Part shown: positions 36,710 to 45,386 of the stretch, piece by piece
How the letters are laid out: each line of letters starts with the position of its first letter
Position numbering within the stretch: position 1 is the first letter of the stretch
NCBI GenBank assembly: GCA_017940605.1
Contig: JAGAYF010000041.1
Coordinates: 1 to 57,550, forward strand
DNA length: 57,550 bases
Direction: 5' to 3'
Source of the DNA: Bacteroidaceae bacterium
GTDB taxonomy: Bacteria > Bacteroidota > Bacteroidia > Bacteroidales > Bacteroidaceae
Translations under genes and position numbers: made by a program
Notes under the pieces: generated by a model
What the model saw: the letters and a program-made list of their open reading frames with translations, nothing else
Told to the model about the DNA's origin: nothing
The model's database searches: none

Positions 36710-38827
36710 TTATACCAAATCTACGCGACCTTTGATTTCTTCCAGAACGGTCTTTGCAATTGAGCTCGACACTGGCGAATGATGATCATATTGCATAGAG
36801 GAAGTAGCTCTACCCGATGTAATGGTTCGGAGTGCCGTCACATAGCCAAACATTTCGGCCAATGGGACAGTGGCACGCACTACACGTGCACCTGAACGGC
36901 TTGCTTCCATGCCTTCAACCTGACCACGACGCTTGTTCAAGTCACCGATCACATCGCCCATGCTCTCCTCGGGGGTAACAACCTCCAATTTCATCATGGG
37001 TTCCATCAATACCGGCTTGGCCTTGGCGCATGCATTCTTGTATGCATTCAATGCACAGATTTCAAACGACAACTGGTCGGAATCCACGGGGTGGAAAGAA
37101 CCGTCAAGGAGTTCCACTTTCAGGCTGTCCATTGGATAGCCACCAAGCACACCGCTCTTCATGGCATTTTCAAAGCCCTTCTGAACAGCAGGTATGAATT
37201 CCTTGGGAATGTTACCGCCGGTCACCTTGTTGATAAACTGCAAGCCACCCTCCTTGTAATCTTCGTCAATAGGACCTACGTTTACAATGATATCGGCAAA
37301 CTTACCGCGGCCACCAGACTGCTTCTTGTACACTTCGCGCAAGTTGACGGTCTGCGTAATGGCCTCCTTGTAATTTACCTGCGGTTTTCCTTGGTTGCAC
37401 TCTACCTTGAATTCACGCTTCAGGCGGTCAATGATGATATCCAAGTGGAGTTCGCCCATGCCGGAGATGACAGTTTGTCCGCTTTGCTCGTCAGTCCTGA
37501 CGGTAAAGGTAGGATCTTCCTCTGCCAACTTGGCCAAGCCATTGGACAGCTTGTCCAAATCTTTCTGCGTCTTGGGTTCAACTGCAATACCGATGACAGG
37601 ATCGGGGAAATCCATGGATTCCAATACGATGGGTGCGTCTTCGTCACAGAGCGTATCGCCTGTACGGATATCCTTGAAACCAACGCCAGCACCGATATCA
37701 CCAGCACCAATCTCCTCCACAGGATTCTGGTGGTTGGAGTGCATCTGGAACAAGCGACTGATGCGTTCTTTCTTTCCAGAACGTACATTATAGATATATG
37801 ATCCTGCAACGACCTTTCCGGAATAGACACGGAAGAACGTCAAACGACCTACGTATGGATCAGTGGCAATCTTGAATGCCAAGGCCGCTGTCTTATCATC
37901 TTCCGACGGCTTGCGGTCTTCCTCAGCACCCGTATCGGGGTTGCTTCCGATTACATTGGGAGTATCCAACGGAGAGGGCAAGAACATACATACATAATCG
38001 AGCAGCGTCTGTACGCCCTTGTTCTTGAATGAAGAGCCACAGCACATGGGAGTAATGTCCATGGACAAAGTCCCCTTGCGGATGGCGGCAATCAGTTCAT
38101 CTTCGGTGATGGAATTGGGATCTTCAAAGAATTTATCCATCAAAGATTCATCACACTCGGCAGCCTGCTCCACCAATTTGGCGCGCCACTCATCGGCTTC
38201 AGCCTGAAATTCTGCGGGAATCTCATCCACCTCATATTCAGCCCCCATGGTTTCATCGTGCCACAGGATGGCCTTCATCTTAATCAGGTCGATAACGCCC
38301 TTGAACTTTTCTTCTGCGCCGATAGGCACATTGATTGGACACGGATTGGCACCCAGGACTTCCTTCATTTGGCGAACCACATCAAAGAAGTTGGCACCGG
38401 AACGGTCCATCTTGTTTACATACCCTATGCGGGGAACATTGTACTTGTCAGCCTGACGCCACACTGTCTCGCTCTGGGGCTCAACGCCGCCGACTGCACA
38501 ATAGGTGGCCACTGCACCGTCCAGGACGCGCAATGAACGCTCCACCTCGGCCGTAAAGTCGACATGCCCCGGGGTATCTATCAAATTAATCTTATACTGC
38601 TTATCATTCCAATTCCAATAGGTGGTCGTGGCGGCAGAAGTAATGGTAATACCTCTCTCCTGCTCCTGAGCCATCCAGTCCATGGTGGCTGCGCCTTCGT
38701 GCACCTCACCTATCTTATGGGTCTTACCCGTATAGAAAAGGATACGTTCGGATGTTGTTGTCTTACCGGCATCGATATGAGCCATGATGCCGATATTACG
38801 TGTCAAATGCAAATCTTGCTTAGCCAT
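36710..38827 (-). CDS. fusA: Elongation factor G
   Basis: 705 residues, full-length. GTPase that drives ribosomal translocation. G1 loop [18 protein letters not shown] near 15, switch [15 protein letters not shown] near 85, [14 protein letters not shown] (G4) near 140, then domains II-V ending with the [20 protein letters not shown] region. Placed between rpsG and rpsJ as in Bacteroidetes. Confidence 0.98.
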   Translation of the reverse strand: MAKQDLHLTRNIGIMAHIDAGKTTTSERILFYTGKTHKIGEVHEGAATMDWMAQEQERGITITSAATTTYWNWNDKQYKINLIDTPGHVDFTAEVERSLRVLDGAVATYCAVGGVEPQSETVWRQADKYNVPRIGYVNKMDRSGANFFDVVRQMKEVLGANPCPINVPIGAEEKFKGVIDLIKMKAILWHDETMGAEYEVDEIPAEFQAEADEWRAKLVEQAAECDESLMDKFFEDPNSITEDELIAAIRKGTLSMDITPMCCGSSFKNKGVQTLLDYVCMFLPSPLDTPNVIGSNPDTGAEEDRKPSEDDKTAALAFKIATDPYVGRLTFFRVYSGKVVAGSYIYNVRSGKKERISRLFQMHSNHQNPVEEIGAGDIGAGVGFKDIRTGDTLCDEDAPIVLESMDFPDPVIGIAVEPKTQKDLDKLSNGLAKLAEEDPTFTVRTDEQSGQTVISGMGELHLDIIIDRLKREFKVECNQGKPQVNYKEAITQTVNLREVYKKQSGGRGKFADIIVNVGPIDEDYKEGGLQFINKVTGGNIPKEFIPAVQKGFENAMKSGVLGGYPMDSLKVELLDGSFHPVDSDQLSFEICALNAYKNACAKAKPVLMEPMMKLEVVTPEESMGDVIGDLNKRRGQVEGMEASRSGARVVRATVPLAEMFGYVTALRTITSGRATSSMQYDHHSPVSSSIAKTVLEEIKGRVDLV

Positions 38828-38851
38828 TTTTCTCTTTCTCTCTCTTTCTTA

Positions 38852-39328
38852 TTAGAACCTAAAGTGAGCGAATGCGCGGTTGGCCTCGGCCATGCGGTGC
38901 AGGTCTTCCTTGCGCTTGTATGCGCCACCTTGTTCATGGTATGCGTCCATAATCTCGGCTGCCAGTTTCTCAGCCATGCTCTTGCCGGAACGCTTGCGGG
39001 CAAAGTTAATCAGGTTTTTCATGGAAATGGACTCCTTGCGGTCGGGGCGGATTTCGGTAGGAACCTGAAATGTTGCGCCACCGATACGACGCGACTTCAC
39101 CTCCACCTGCGGGGTGATCTTGTCGAGGGCTTCCTTCCAGATGTCGAGGGATGTCTTTCCCTCCTCACTGCTCTTGGCTGCTACGATATCGAGCGATTTG
39201 TAGAAAATGCCGAAAGAAATGGACTTCTTTCCATCGTACATCAAGTGGTTGACGAACTTTGTCACTTTGGGGTCGTTGTATACCGGATCGGGCAGTACGA
39301 CTCTCTTCTTTGGTTTAGCTTTTCTCAT
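38852..39328 (-). CDS. rpsG: Ribosomal protein S7
   Basis: 158 residues. Nucleates 30S head assembly and binds the E-site region. [20 protein letters not shown] start, YQVPxEV-type [17 protein letters not shown], and the AFAHFRF end. Confidence 0.98.
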   Translation of the reverse strand: MRKAKPKKRVVLPDPVYNDPKVTKFVNHLMYDGKKSISFGIFYKSLDIVAAKSSEEGKTSLDIWKEALDKITPQVEVKSRRIGGATFQVPTEIRPDRKESISMKNLINFARKRSGKSMAEKLAAEIMDAYHEQGGAYKRKEDLHRMAEANRAFAHFRF

Positions 39329-39426
39329 TTTCTTTGGTTTGCGGTTTCGGCTGCTTCCTGTGCTTCAAGTCTCTCACGAGAGCTTTACTCAACCTATCTG
39401 CGACCGTACCAATTACTAATTGTTAC

Positions 39427-39807
39427 TTACTTAGCTGCCTTGGGTTTTTTGGCGCCGTACTTGGAGCGGCGCTGCGTGCGGTTGGCTACACCGGCAGTAT
39501 CGAGTGTACCGCGCACGATGTGATAACGAACACCAGGGAGGTCCTTTACACGGCCACCGCGCACCATCACGATTGAGTGCTCTTGCAGGTTGTGGCCTTC
39601 TCCAGGGATGTAGGAGTTCACCTCCTTGGAATTAGTCAAACGGACACGCGCCACCTTGCGCATGGCCGAATTGGGCTTCTTGGGAGTGGTTGTGTACACA
39701 CGAACACAGACGCCACGACGCTGCGGACAACCGTCCAGCGCAGGCGACTTGCTCTTGCTGACAACTGTTTCCCTACCCTTTCTTACTAATTGTTGAATAG
39801 TAGGCAT
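39427..39807 (-). CDS. rpsL: Ribosomal protein S12
   Basis: 126 residues. Decoding-centre protein and site of streptomycin resistance changes. [20 protein letters not shown] start; [20 protein letters not shown] carries Lys43-equivalent and [20 protein letters not shown] Lys88-region. At both places the residues look wild type. First gene of the superoperon. Confidence 0.98.
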   Translation of the reverse strand: MPTIQQLVRKGRETVVSKSKSPALDGCPQRRGVCVRVYTTTPKKPNSAMRKVARVRLTNSKEVNSYIPGEGHNLQEHSIVMVRGGRVKDLPGVRYHIVRGTLDTAGVANRTQRRSKYGAKKPKAAK

Positions 39808-39889
39808 GTGATTGATTTTTAATATATTATTTTTATTTTTATTCTAAAATTCATGCTTCAAAAAGGGCGTAATACCACATTTTGGCTTG

Positions 39890-39920
39890 CAAAGTTACTA
39901 ATTTTTCTATATTCGGCAAA
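39890..39920 (-). promoter_or_regulatory. Promoter of the rpsL-to-rplQ superoperon
   Basis: Minus strand: -33 element TTTG at 39917-39920 and -7 box TAACTTTG at 39890-39897, spacer 19 bp, the ideal Bacteroidetes arrangement. Leader of about 75 nt, AT-rich near rpsL. Confidence 0.75.
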
Positions 39921-40117
39921 CTTTTTCAATGATTAATTTTTCAAAAAACTTCTTTTCTTGTATCATTTTGACTGCACACCAACATATCTGCGCCATTTTT
40001 TATGCCGTACAGCACAAATGGGGTAAAATTTCCCTAAAACAAGCTGTTTTACCCTTCATTTTTACACATACGGACCTCAAAAACGGCCCTAAACCCATGA
40101 CAGGGTTACCCATTCAA

Positions 40118-40207
40118 GGCAAAAACCGAGGCAAAGGCGCAAAAAGTACGCAAACACGGCCCGAAAAATCCTGTACGGGGCGTAAAAACTACGCAAACAA
40201 GGCGTAA
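40118..40207 (+). repeat. A-tract array, copy D
   Basis: A leading GGCAAAAACC unit then GGCGCAAAAA, GGCCCGAAAA, GGCGTAAAAA, GGCGTAATTC, with starts 22, 21 and 22 bp apart for the last four. In the 456-bp gap between rpsL and the aminotransferase stop, about 200 bp upstream of the rpsL promoter. The rest of this gap is AT-rich, with one 8-bp inverted repeat (GGGTAAAA/TTTTACCC, 40021-40054) and nothing else recognised. Confidence 0.75.
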
Positions 40208-40263
40208 TTCCTTACGCTTTGCTGCCATTCATGCACTATCAATGGGTTGGAGTTCTTTTTCGA

Positions 40264-41436
40264 CTAGGAACGGACGGCCCTGTGCAGACGTTGCATGGCA
40301 TCCTGCAGCACCTGGCGGGGAGTTCCCACGTTCAGCCGCATAAAGCCCGCACCTTCCTGTCCAAACGTAGTTCCGTCGTTGAGCGCCAGGCGAGCGCGGT
40401 TGACAAAAAGGTCGATTAATTGGGTTTGCGTCAGGCCAAGCCGGCGGCAATCCAGCCACACCAGAAACGAGGCCTGGGGGCGCACGGGGACGACTTGGGG
40501 CATGTGCTGCCGGCAGTAGTCTTCTACGAACAACACGTTGTCCTCTACGTATCGCAGCATTTCCCGCCGCCAGCCTTCCCCCTCCCGAAAGGCGGCCATG
40601 GTGGCAATGGTGGAGAAGAACGTAGGCTCGTTCAGTTCATTGGCGGCCAGCCAGGTGAAGAAGCGGCGGCGCAGCTGCGCATTGGGAACGATGGCGTAGG
40701 AACTGACGATACCGGCCATGTTGAACGTCTTGGAAGGTGCTCCGAATGTAATGGAATTCTGTGCCGCCGCATCGGAAACCGTAGCAAACGGCACATGATG
40801 GTTTCCGAACAAGGGCATGTCGCAATGAATCTCATCCGAGATGACCAACACACCGCGGGCGGCACAAAAATCGGCCAGGCGCACCAGCGCGTCGCGCTTC
40901 CACATGATACCTGCGGGGTTATGAGGATTGGAGAGGATGAGCATTTTGCATTTCTCGTCACACACCTGCGCCAAGTTCTCAAAGTCCATTTCGTATCCCT
41001 GGGGCGTTTCGCGCAAGGGGTTGAACACGACTTCGCGGCCGTTTCCCTGGGGCGTTAATCTGAAGGGATGGTAGACGGGCGGCTGGATGATCACCTTTTC
41101 ATCGGGGCGCAGGAACACATTCACCGCCATGCCGATTCCCTTCACAATGCCGGGGATGTAGGTGAACCACTCCTCGGGGACACGCCAGCCGTGATGATTC
41201 TCTATCCAACGCGCAACAACCTCCCAATACCCGTCGGGAGTGACCGTGTAGCCCATCACTTCATGGTTCAGCCGCTCACGCAGCGCGTTGACAATGAACG
41301 GCGGCGTTGCAAAGTCCATGTCGGCCACCCAGAGGGGCAGCAAATCTTCGCGCCCAAACTTGTCGGGCAGCATGCGCCATTTATAGGCATTCGTACCTCG
41401 GCGGTCAATGACTTTATCGAAATCGTAGTTTTCCAT
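40264..41436 (-). CDS. PatB/MalY-type PLP-dependent aminotransferase (cystathionine beta-lyase-like)
   Basis: 390 residues from MENYDFDKVIDRRGTNAYKW, the usual family start; a Met six codons earlier (41454) overlaps the upstream DUF3467 stop as TAATG and could be used by coupled reinitiation. Fold-type I PLP enzyme. Motifs: LPLWVADMDFATPPFIVNAL (~30-50), SNPHNPAGIMW (~165), ISDEIHCDM (~200, PLP Asp) and the Schiff-base Lys in APSKTFNMAG (~235). Family members cleave cystathionine or other C-S bonds in the cytoplasm, giving homocysteine, pyruvate and ammonia; real substrate not determinable here. Confidence 0.9.
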   Translation of the reverse strand: MENYDFDKVIDRRGTNAYKWRMLPDKFGREDLLPLWVADMDFATPPFIVNALRERLNHEVMGYTVTPDGYWEVVARWIENHHGWRVPEEWFTYIPGIVKGIGMAVNVFLRPDEKVIIQPPVYHPFRLTPQGNGREVVFNPLRETPQGYEMDFENLAQVCDEKCKMLILSNPHNPAGIMWKRDALVRLADFCAARGVLVISDEIHCDMPLFGNHHVPFATVSDAAAQNSITFGAPSKTFNMAGIVSSYAIVPNAQLRRRFFTWLAANELNEPTFFSTIATMAAFREGEGWRREMLRYVEDNVLFVEDYCRQHMPQVVPVRPQASFLVWLDCRRLGLTQTQLIDLFVNRARLALNDGTTFGQEGAGFMRLNVGTPRQVLQDAMQRLHRAVRS

Positions 41437-41453
41437 TACACAACCGGCCGTCA

Positions 41454-41771
41454 TTAAGCCTCGCCCGTAGCCGGCGGGAAAGGCATGGGGGGCATGGGAG
41501 GATTCATCGGGAGCTTGATTTCCCCAAACGTCTGCTCATATTTCCTGACGTTGTCAGCCAATGCCATGAACAGGCGCTTCGCATGCTCGGGCGCCAGCAC
41601 CACGCGGCTTTTCAGGATCGGACGGGGCAGCCCGGGCAGCACCCCGAAGAAGTCCACGACAAAATCGGCCGAGGAATGGGACACCATTGAACGGTTGGCA
41701 TACACCCCCTGAGCCACTTCGGCAGGCACATCCACCTGCAATTCTTCATTATTCACGTCCTTGTTTGACAT
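41454..41771 (-). CDS. DUF3467 family protein, copy 1
   Basis: 105 residues, no signal peptide or membrane segment. DUF3467 pattern: GVYANRSMVSHSSADFVVDF (~23-42) then RVVLAPEHAKRLFMALADNV and YEQTFGEIK, ending with a Pro/Met-rich tail (PMNPPMPPMPFPP). Function unknown. Paralogous to the next gene upstream, sharing the H-S-S-x-x-F-V-V-D-F core and the terminal FGEIK. Stop overlaps the possible upstream Met of the aminotransferase by one base. Confidence 0.85.
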   Translation of the reverse strand: MSNKDVNNEELQVDVPAEVAQGVYANRSMVSHSSADFVVDFFGVLPGLPRPILKSRVVLAPEHAKRLFMALADNVRKYEQTFGEIKLPMNPPMPPMPFPPATGEA

Positions 41772-41831
41772 ATTTCCTGTCTGTCTATATTATATAATGT
41801 ATTATCCTTTTAAAAAGAAGCCCAATTTTGG

Positions 41832-42149
41832 TCAGGCCTTGAAACCGGTGGGCATGTTCGGGATGGAGGGCACACTGTCCGCAATCTTGATTTCACCGAA
41901 CAGCTTTTCGTACTGCGCCAGGTTCTCTCGCAACTCCATCAGAAGCGTCTTGACGGCTGGCGGAGTAAGCACCAAACGCTCCTTCACGGGAACGCGCGAC
42001 ATTCCAGGCATCAAGCCCAGGAAATCCACGACAAACTCAGAACTGCTGTGGACAATAATGGCCAAATTGGCGTATATTCCCTCCAATACCTTGGGATCGG
42101 CATCCACGCTGGGCGCACCCGGCACGGTTTTCTTTTCTTGATTCTCCAT
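41832..42149 (-). CDS. DUF3467 family protein, copy 2
   Basis: 105 residues from MENQEKKTVPGAPSVD (Met five codons upstream at 42164 is an alternative). Same family core: GIYANLAIIVHSSSEFVVDF, LVLTPPAVKTLLMELRENL, YEKLFGEIK. Soluble, function unknown. First gene of a three-gene unit with its paralogue (60 bp downstream) and the PatB-like aminotransferase. Confidence 0.85.
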   Translation of the reverse strand: MENQEKKTVPGAPSVDADPKVLEGIYANLAIIVHSSSEFVVDFLGLMPGMSRVPVKERLVLTPPAVKTLLMELRENLAQYEKLFGEIKIADSVPSIPNMPTGFKA

Positions 42150-42176
42150 AAGAAACCCATTCAAAATATTTCAGGG

Positions 42177-42184
42177 CAAAGATA
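42177..42184 (-). promoter_or_regulatory. -7 promoter box for the DUF3467 unit
   Basis: TATCTTTG on the minus strand, a TAnnTTTG match, 27 bp before the preferred start at 42149. Confidence 0.6.
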
Positions 42185-42208
42185 CAACTTTTTCACGGGA
42201 AAAACAGC

Positions 42209-42241
42209 AAAAAAGCCTGCCACCGAAAAAGGATGGCAGGC
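42209..42241 (-). terminator. Terminator after the OmpA-family gene
   Basis: Minus-strand arms GCCTGCCA and TGGCAGGC, followed by TTTTTTG. About 33 bp after the stop at 42275. Confidence 0.8.
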
Positions 42242-42274
42242 AAAAATGATTGTAATAAGACGATTTGGTTCTCT

Positions 42275-43420
42275 TTATTCGCTCAAAGTAGAAATGGCAA
42301 CGCGGTTCCAGTCAGGCTCGCTGAACATATTTCCTACGCCCTGGCCCTCAGCCTCGATGCGACTGGAACTTATTCTGTATTTCTTGATGAGCAGGCTCTT
42401 CACAGCCTCGGCGCGTGCCTTGGCAAGCTTGGCATTGATTTCCGCACTGCCTTCCGGGGAAGCATAGCCCTTGATAACCACCTTGCTGTTGGCGTGATTC
42501 TTCAGGTAAGTGGCAATACGCTCCACGTTGGGGTACTGCGATGCGGCCACAACCGACTTGCCCTGTGCGAAAGTCACTACGCTCTCCAAATTGTTGGTGC
42601 TCGATTTTTCCGTCACCTTGACAACCTCGGGGGCTTTGTTGCGGCAGTCGTTCAGCTGGCGCTGCAAATCCTTCACATTGGCCTCAGCCTGTGCCTTTGC
42701 GTTGTTTGCGCTGTTCAGGCTGGTGCGCAGGTCGTTTATCTTTGCGTTCAGCGCATCCACCTCGGCCTGATCGTACAATTTGGCAATCTGGAAATTGTTC
42801 GTACCGTTGCTGTTCTTGAACTTATAGGTCACTCCAGCCAACAGACTCAGCGCGCTCTTGTTCACATTGTAGCGAATCCAGTCGTTGTTGTCGGTAACGT
42901 TCCACGTAATGGCCGGTTTGATATTAATCTGCCATGCTTTGGCCTCGCCCAGGTTGAAATTGAAATTTAGGCCGGCCTTGGAAGCCATGTAGTTGTGGTC
43001 AGAGCCACCTCCCACGAAGTCATGTCCCCATCCTGCGCCGAAAACGGCCACCAACTCGAGGAAGCGGGGCGTTCCCTTATAGCCTGCGATCAGGTTGTTC
43101 AGGTTTACCTGGCCCAACAGGTTTACATTGAGCACGTCAAACGTTGTCTTGCTGTGCACACCCGTCAGATGCGTCGTATTGAAGCCTGTTTCGCCTTCAA
43201 CGGCCAAGCCCAGGATGGGCGTTATCTGCTTAGCCAGTGTCAGGTTGGCCACGGGACGCATGTCGCTGAAGAAAGCGTGGTGTGCCGAGGGCGTTACCAC
43301 TCCGCCGGCCAAGCCTACGGAAATGTTGTCGGTCAACTTGCTGCCCTTAACGGTCACCTGAGCGTTGGCAGCCACTGCGCCCAACACGAGAGCGCAACAT
43401 AAGGTAAATAATTTCTTCAT
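42275..43420 (-). CDS. OmpA-family outer-membrane protein
   Basis: 381 residues: signal peptide (MKKLFTLCCALVLGAVAANAQ), a beta-barrel to ~205, a short coiled-coil linker (ALNAKINDLRTSLNSANNAK region, ~215-255) and a C-terminal OmpA/MotB peptidoglycan-binding domain (VVIKGYASPEGSAEINAKLA, then ISSSRIEAEGQGVGNMF). Tethers the outer membrane to the wall, as major OmpA-like proteins of Bacteroidetes do. Monocistronic with promoter and terminator. Confidence 0.93.
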   Translation of the reverse strand: MKKLFTLCCALVLGAVAANAQVTVKGSKLTDNISVGLAGGVVTPSAHHAFFSDMRPVANLTLAKQITPILGLAVEGETGFNTTHLTGVHSKTTFDVLNVNLLGQVNLNNLIAGYKGTPRFLELVAVFGAGWGHDFVGGGSDHNYMASKAGLNFNFNLGEAKAWQINIKPAITWNVTDNNDWIRYNVNKSALSLLAGVTYKFKNSNGTNNFQIAKLYDQAEVDALNAKINDLRTSLNSANNAKAQAEANVKDLQRQLNDCRNKAPEVVKVTEKSSTNNLESVVTFAQGKSVVAASQYPNVERIATYLKNHANSKVVIKGYASPEGSAEINAKLAKARAEAVKSLLIKKYRISSSRIEAEGQGVGNMFSEPDWNRVAISTLSE

Positions 43421-43479
43421 TTTAAATAATATTAGAAAGATTCGTACTATCTCTTGTGCTTGACAATATTTACACGGTG

Positions 43480-43511
43480 CAAAAATACGGCCTTTGTTCT
43501 ACCCAGCAAAA
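43480..43511 (-). promoter_or_regulatory. Promoter of the OmpA-family gene
   Basis: Minus strand: -33 TTTTG at 43507-43511 and -7 TATTTTTG at 43480-43487, spacer 19 bp, about 59 bp before the ATG. Confidence 0.7.
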
Positions 43512-43569
43512 TTTTTGACGGGGAAAAAGCCTATTATCGTCCACCGGACGGGCCAAAGGGCCGCCTAAT

Positions 43570-44967
43570 TCAGATGACTGCCCCCCATTTTTTCAGCGTA
43601 CTTACCAATTCGGCCGTATCGATGCCCTGCACATCCCTGCCCGTGCGCACGCTTTGGGCCGCCGCAGCACCGGCAGCCTGCCCCATGCCCATGCAACTGG
43701 CCTGCACGCGCAGCGACGCCAGCGCATGCCGGTCGGCCGACACACAACGCCCTGCCACCAGCAGGTTAGGATAGTCCTGGGCTATCATGCAACGGTAGGG
43801 GACGTAGGCCGCCTGCTTCAGGTCGGAACGCACCTGGCCCGCACCCTTGCTGGAATGGATGTCAATGGGGTGCGCCCCACGCGAAACGCTGTCCTCATAG
43901 CGATAACCGCCCAGGTATTCCTCGGCCGACACCGTATGCACGCCCAGGATTCTCCTGGACTCACGTATGCCTGCCTGGGGCGCGGTGGAGGACACGTAGC
44001 AATGCTTGAAGTCCTCGAAATTCTCGCGCAGGATGCGTACAAACTTGAATATATCCTCCCGCAGGCGGCATTCCGCCTGCATAAACCCACGGTTGTCGCA
44101 CGCGTCGGCCGCCAGGCGCGTCATATTCACGGCCACCGACCCCTTGTGCATGACATTATTGAACCACGGACCGCCAAAGTCGGGCAAGTCCGCGCCTTCC
44201 TCCTTCATCTTCAGCAACTTTTCGCGCACGGGCAGGCATTGGCTCGGCCCTGAGCGCCCGTCGTGGTACATGCACCTCATCATCATGTCCGAATCCGTCT
44301 TCACGCCCGACAGGATGAAACAAAACGACGACGGCTGACGCTCACCGTCGGCATCGGGCTGCATGGGCACGTGCGCCATGTGGGCCAAATCGGCATCGCC
44401 CGTGGCATCGACAAACGTCTTGCCCTCAATGGCCTCAGCCCCGTTCTTATTATGGATAATGATCTGCTGCAGGCGGTTTCCGTCCATCGTGCAACCCGTC
44501 ATGTAGGAGTGCATGTACAGGTCCACGCCTGCCTCGAGCACCATGCGCTGCATGCACAGCTTGTACAGTTCCACGTCAAAATCGACGTTGCCCTTGGGAG
44601 TCTCAATGTAAGCCCCGCCCATGCTTTCCAGCCGCTTGATGAATTCCCAGGGAATGCCCCCGATGACCAGGTGTCCGTTAAAAGTAAATTCGCTGATGGG
44701 CATCACATAGCCCATCGTGGCCATGCCGCCCAGGAATCCGTAGCGCTCCACGAGTGCCACCTTCATTTTCTGCCGGGCCGCTGCCAATGCCGCCATGACT
44801 CCTGCCGGACCGCCGCCGCACACCACGACATCGTAGCTGCCCACAACGGGCGGTTGCTGCACGGACGGCCTTTCACCGCTGCACGAGGCCAATGGGGTCG
44901 ACACGGCCATGGCCGCAACGCCGGCCACGCCACCGCGCAAGAATGAACGTCTTGAAATTTTATCCAT
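43570..44967 (-). CDS. Tat-exported FAD-dependent oxidoreductase, probable lipoprotein
   Basis: 465 residues. The N-terminus has a twin-arginine signal (KISRRSFLRGG) whose hydrophobic core ends in LASC, a lipobox with Cys near 29, so a Tat-secreted lipoprotein is likely. Then the FAD Rossmann motif VVVCGGGPAGVMAALAAARQ (~47-66), ERYGFLGGMATMGYVMP, VDATGDADLAH (~190) and near the C-terminus LLVAGRCVSADRHALASLR, all typical of the FAD-dependent oxidoreductase family PF12831. Substrate unknown; many homologues sit in glycan-use loci. Monocistronic here. Confidence 0.88.
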   Translation of the reverse strand: MDKISRRSFLRGGVAGVAAMAVSTPLASCSGERPSVQQPPVVGSYDVVVCGGGPAGVMAALAAARQKMKVALVERYGFLGGMATMGYVMPISEFTFNGHLVIGGIPWEFIKRLESMGGAYIETPKGNVDFDVELYKLCMQRMVLEAGVDLYMHSYMTGCTMDGNRLQQIIIHNKNGAEAIEGKTFVDATGDADLAHMAHVPMQPDADGERQPSSFCFILSGVKTDSDMMMRCMYHDGRSGPSQCLPVREKLLKMKEEGADLPDFGGPWFNNVMHKGSVAVNMTRLAADACDNRGFMQAECRLREDIFKFVRILRENFEDFKHCYVSSTAPQAGIRESRRILGVHTVSAEEYLGGYRYEDSVSRGAHPIDIHSSKGAGQVRSDLKQAAYVPYRCMIAQDYPNLLVAGRCVSADRHALASLRVQASCMGMGQAAGAAAAQSVRTGRDVQGIDTAELVSTLKKWGAVI

Positions 44968-44995
44968 TTTCAGTCATATTTTATGCAAAGATAGG

Positions 44996-45003
44996 GATTT
45001 TCG
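44996..45003 (-). promoter_or_regulatory. -7 promoter box for the FAD oxidoreductase gene
   Basis: TATCTTTG on the minus strand, matching TAnnTTTG, 28 bp before the ATG. Confidence 0.6.
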
Positions 45004-45137
45004 CACAGTTGGGCCGCAAAACATCCTTTTTTCTCTGGAAAAAACATCAAGGACGCCCCTGACACGGCGAAAGACAACCCTCACAGTGGACAGGGACGCA
45101 CCATACCGCGCATCTTCAGGAAAGCGAAAAACCGAAA

Positions 45138-45210
45138 GGCGCAAAAGTTGGGACAACGCGGCCCGAAAAGCACCAGGACAAGGCGCAAAAGATTTCAAAC
45201 AAGGCGTAAG
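45138..45210 (+). repeat. A-tract array, copy E
   Basis: Units GGCGCAAAAG, GGCCCGAAAA, GGCGCAAAAG, GGCGTAAGAA, with starts 22, 22 and 21 bp apart. In the 419-bp gap between the FAD oxidoreductase start and the sbcC-like stop, about 135 bp upstream of that oxidoreductase's promoter. The remaining sequence in the gap (45211-45386) shows nothing I recognise. Confidence 0.75.
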
Positions 45211-45386
45211 AATCCCCACCTGTGCCTTGTTGTATTTTTCAGTTACTTTTCTGCTATTCTTCAACCACTTACCGTCATCCTTCCTGCCGTCTTCCATGCG
45301 CCAAGGCCTGTTCACGTCTCCCATGGGGTGCGACAACAGCGGCCACACGCCCTTCGGCAACGTCATGGCCACGGCCGGCATGGCCG

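Noticed and set aside
39340-39426. Possible separate promoter between rpsL and rpsG
   Set aside because: No TAnnTTTG box on the minus strand in this 98-bp gap; read-through from rpsL is simpler.
39929-40207. Short frames ending in Lys/Arg/Ala-rich stretches over the A-tract arrays, here and near 18.5 and 52.8 kb
   Set aside because: The array period (22+22+21 = 65 bp) is not a multiple of three and the frames have no other support; they are a by-product of the repeat units.
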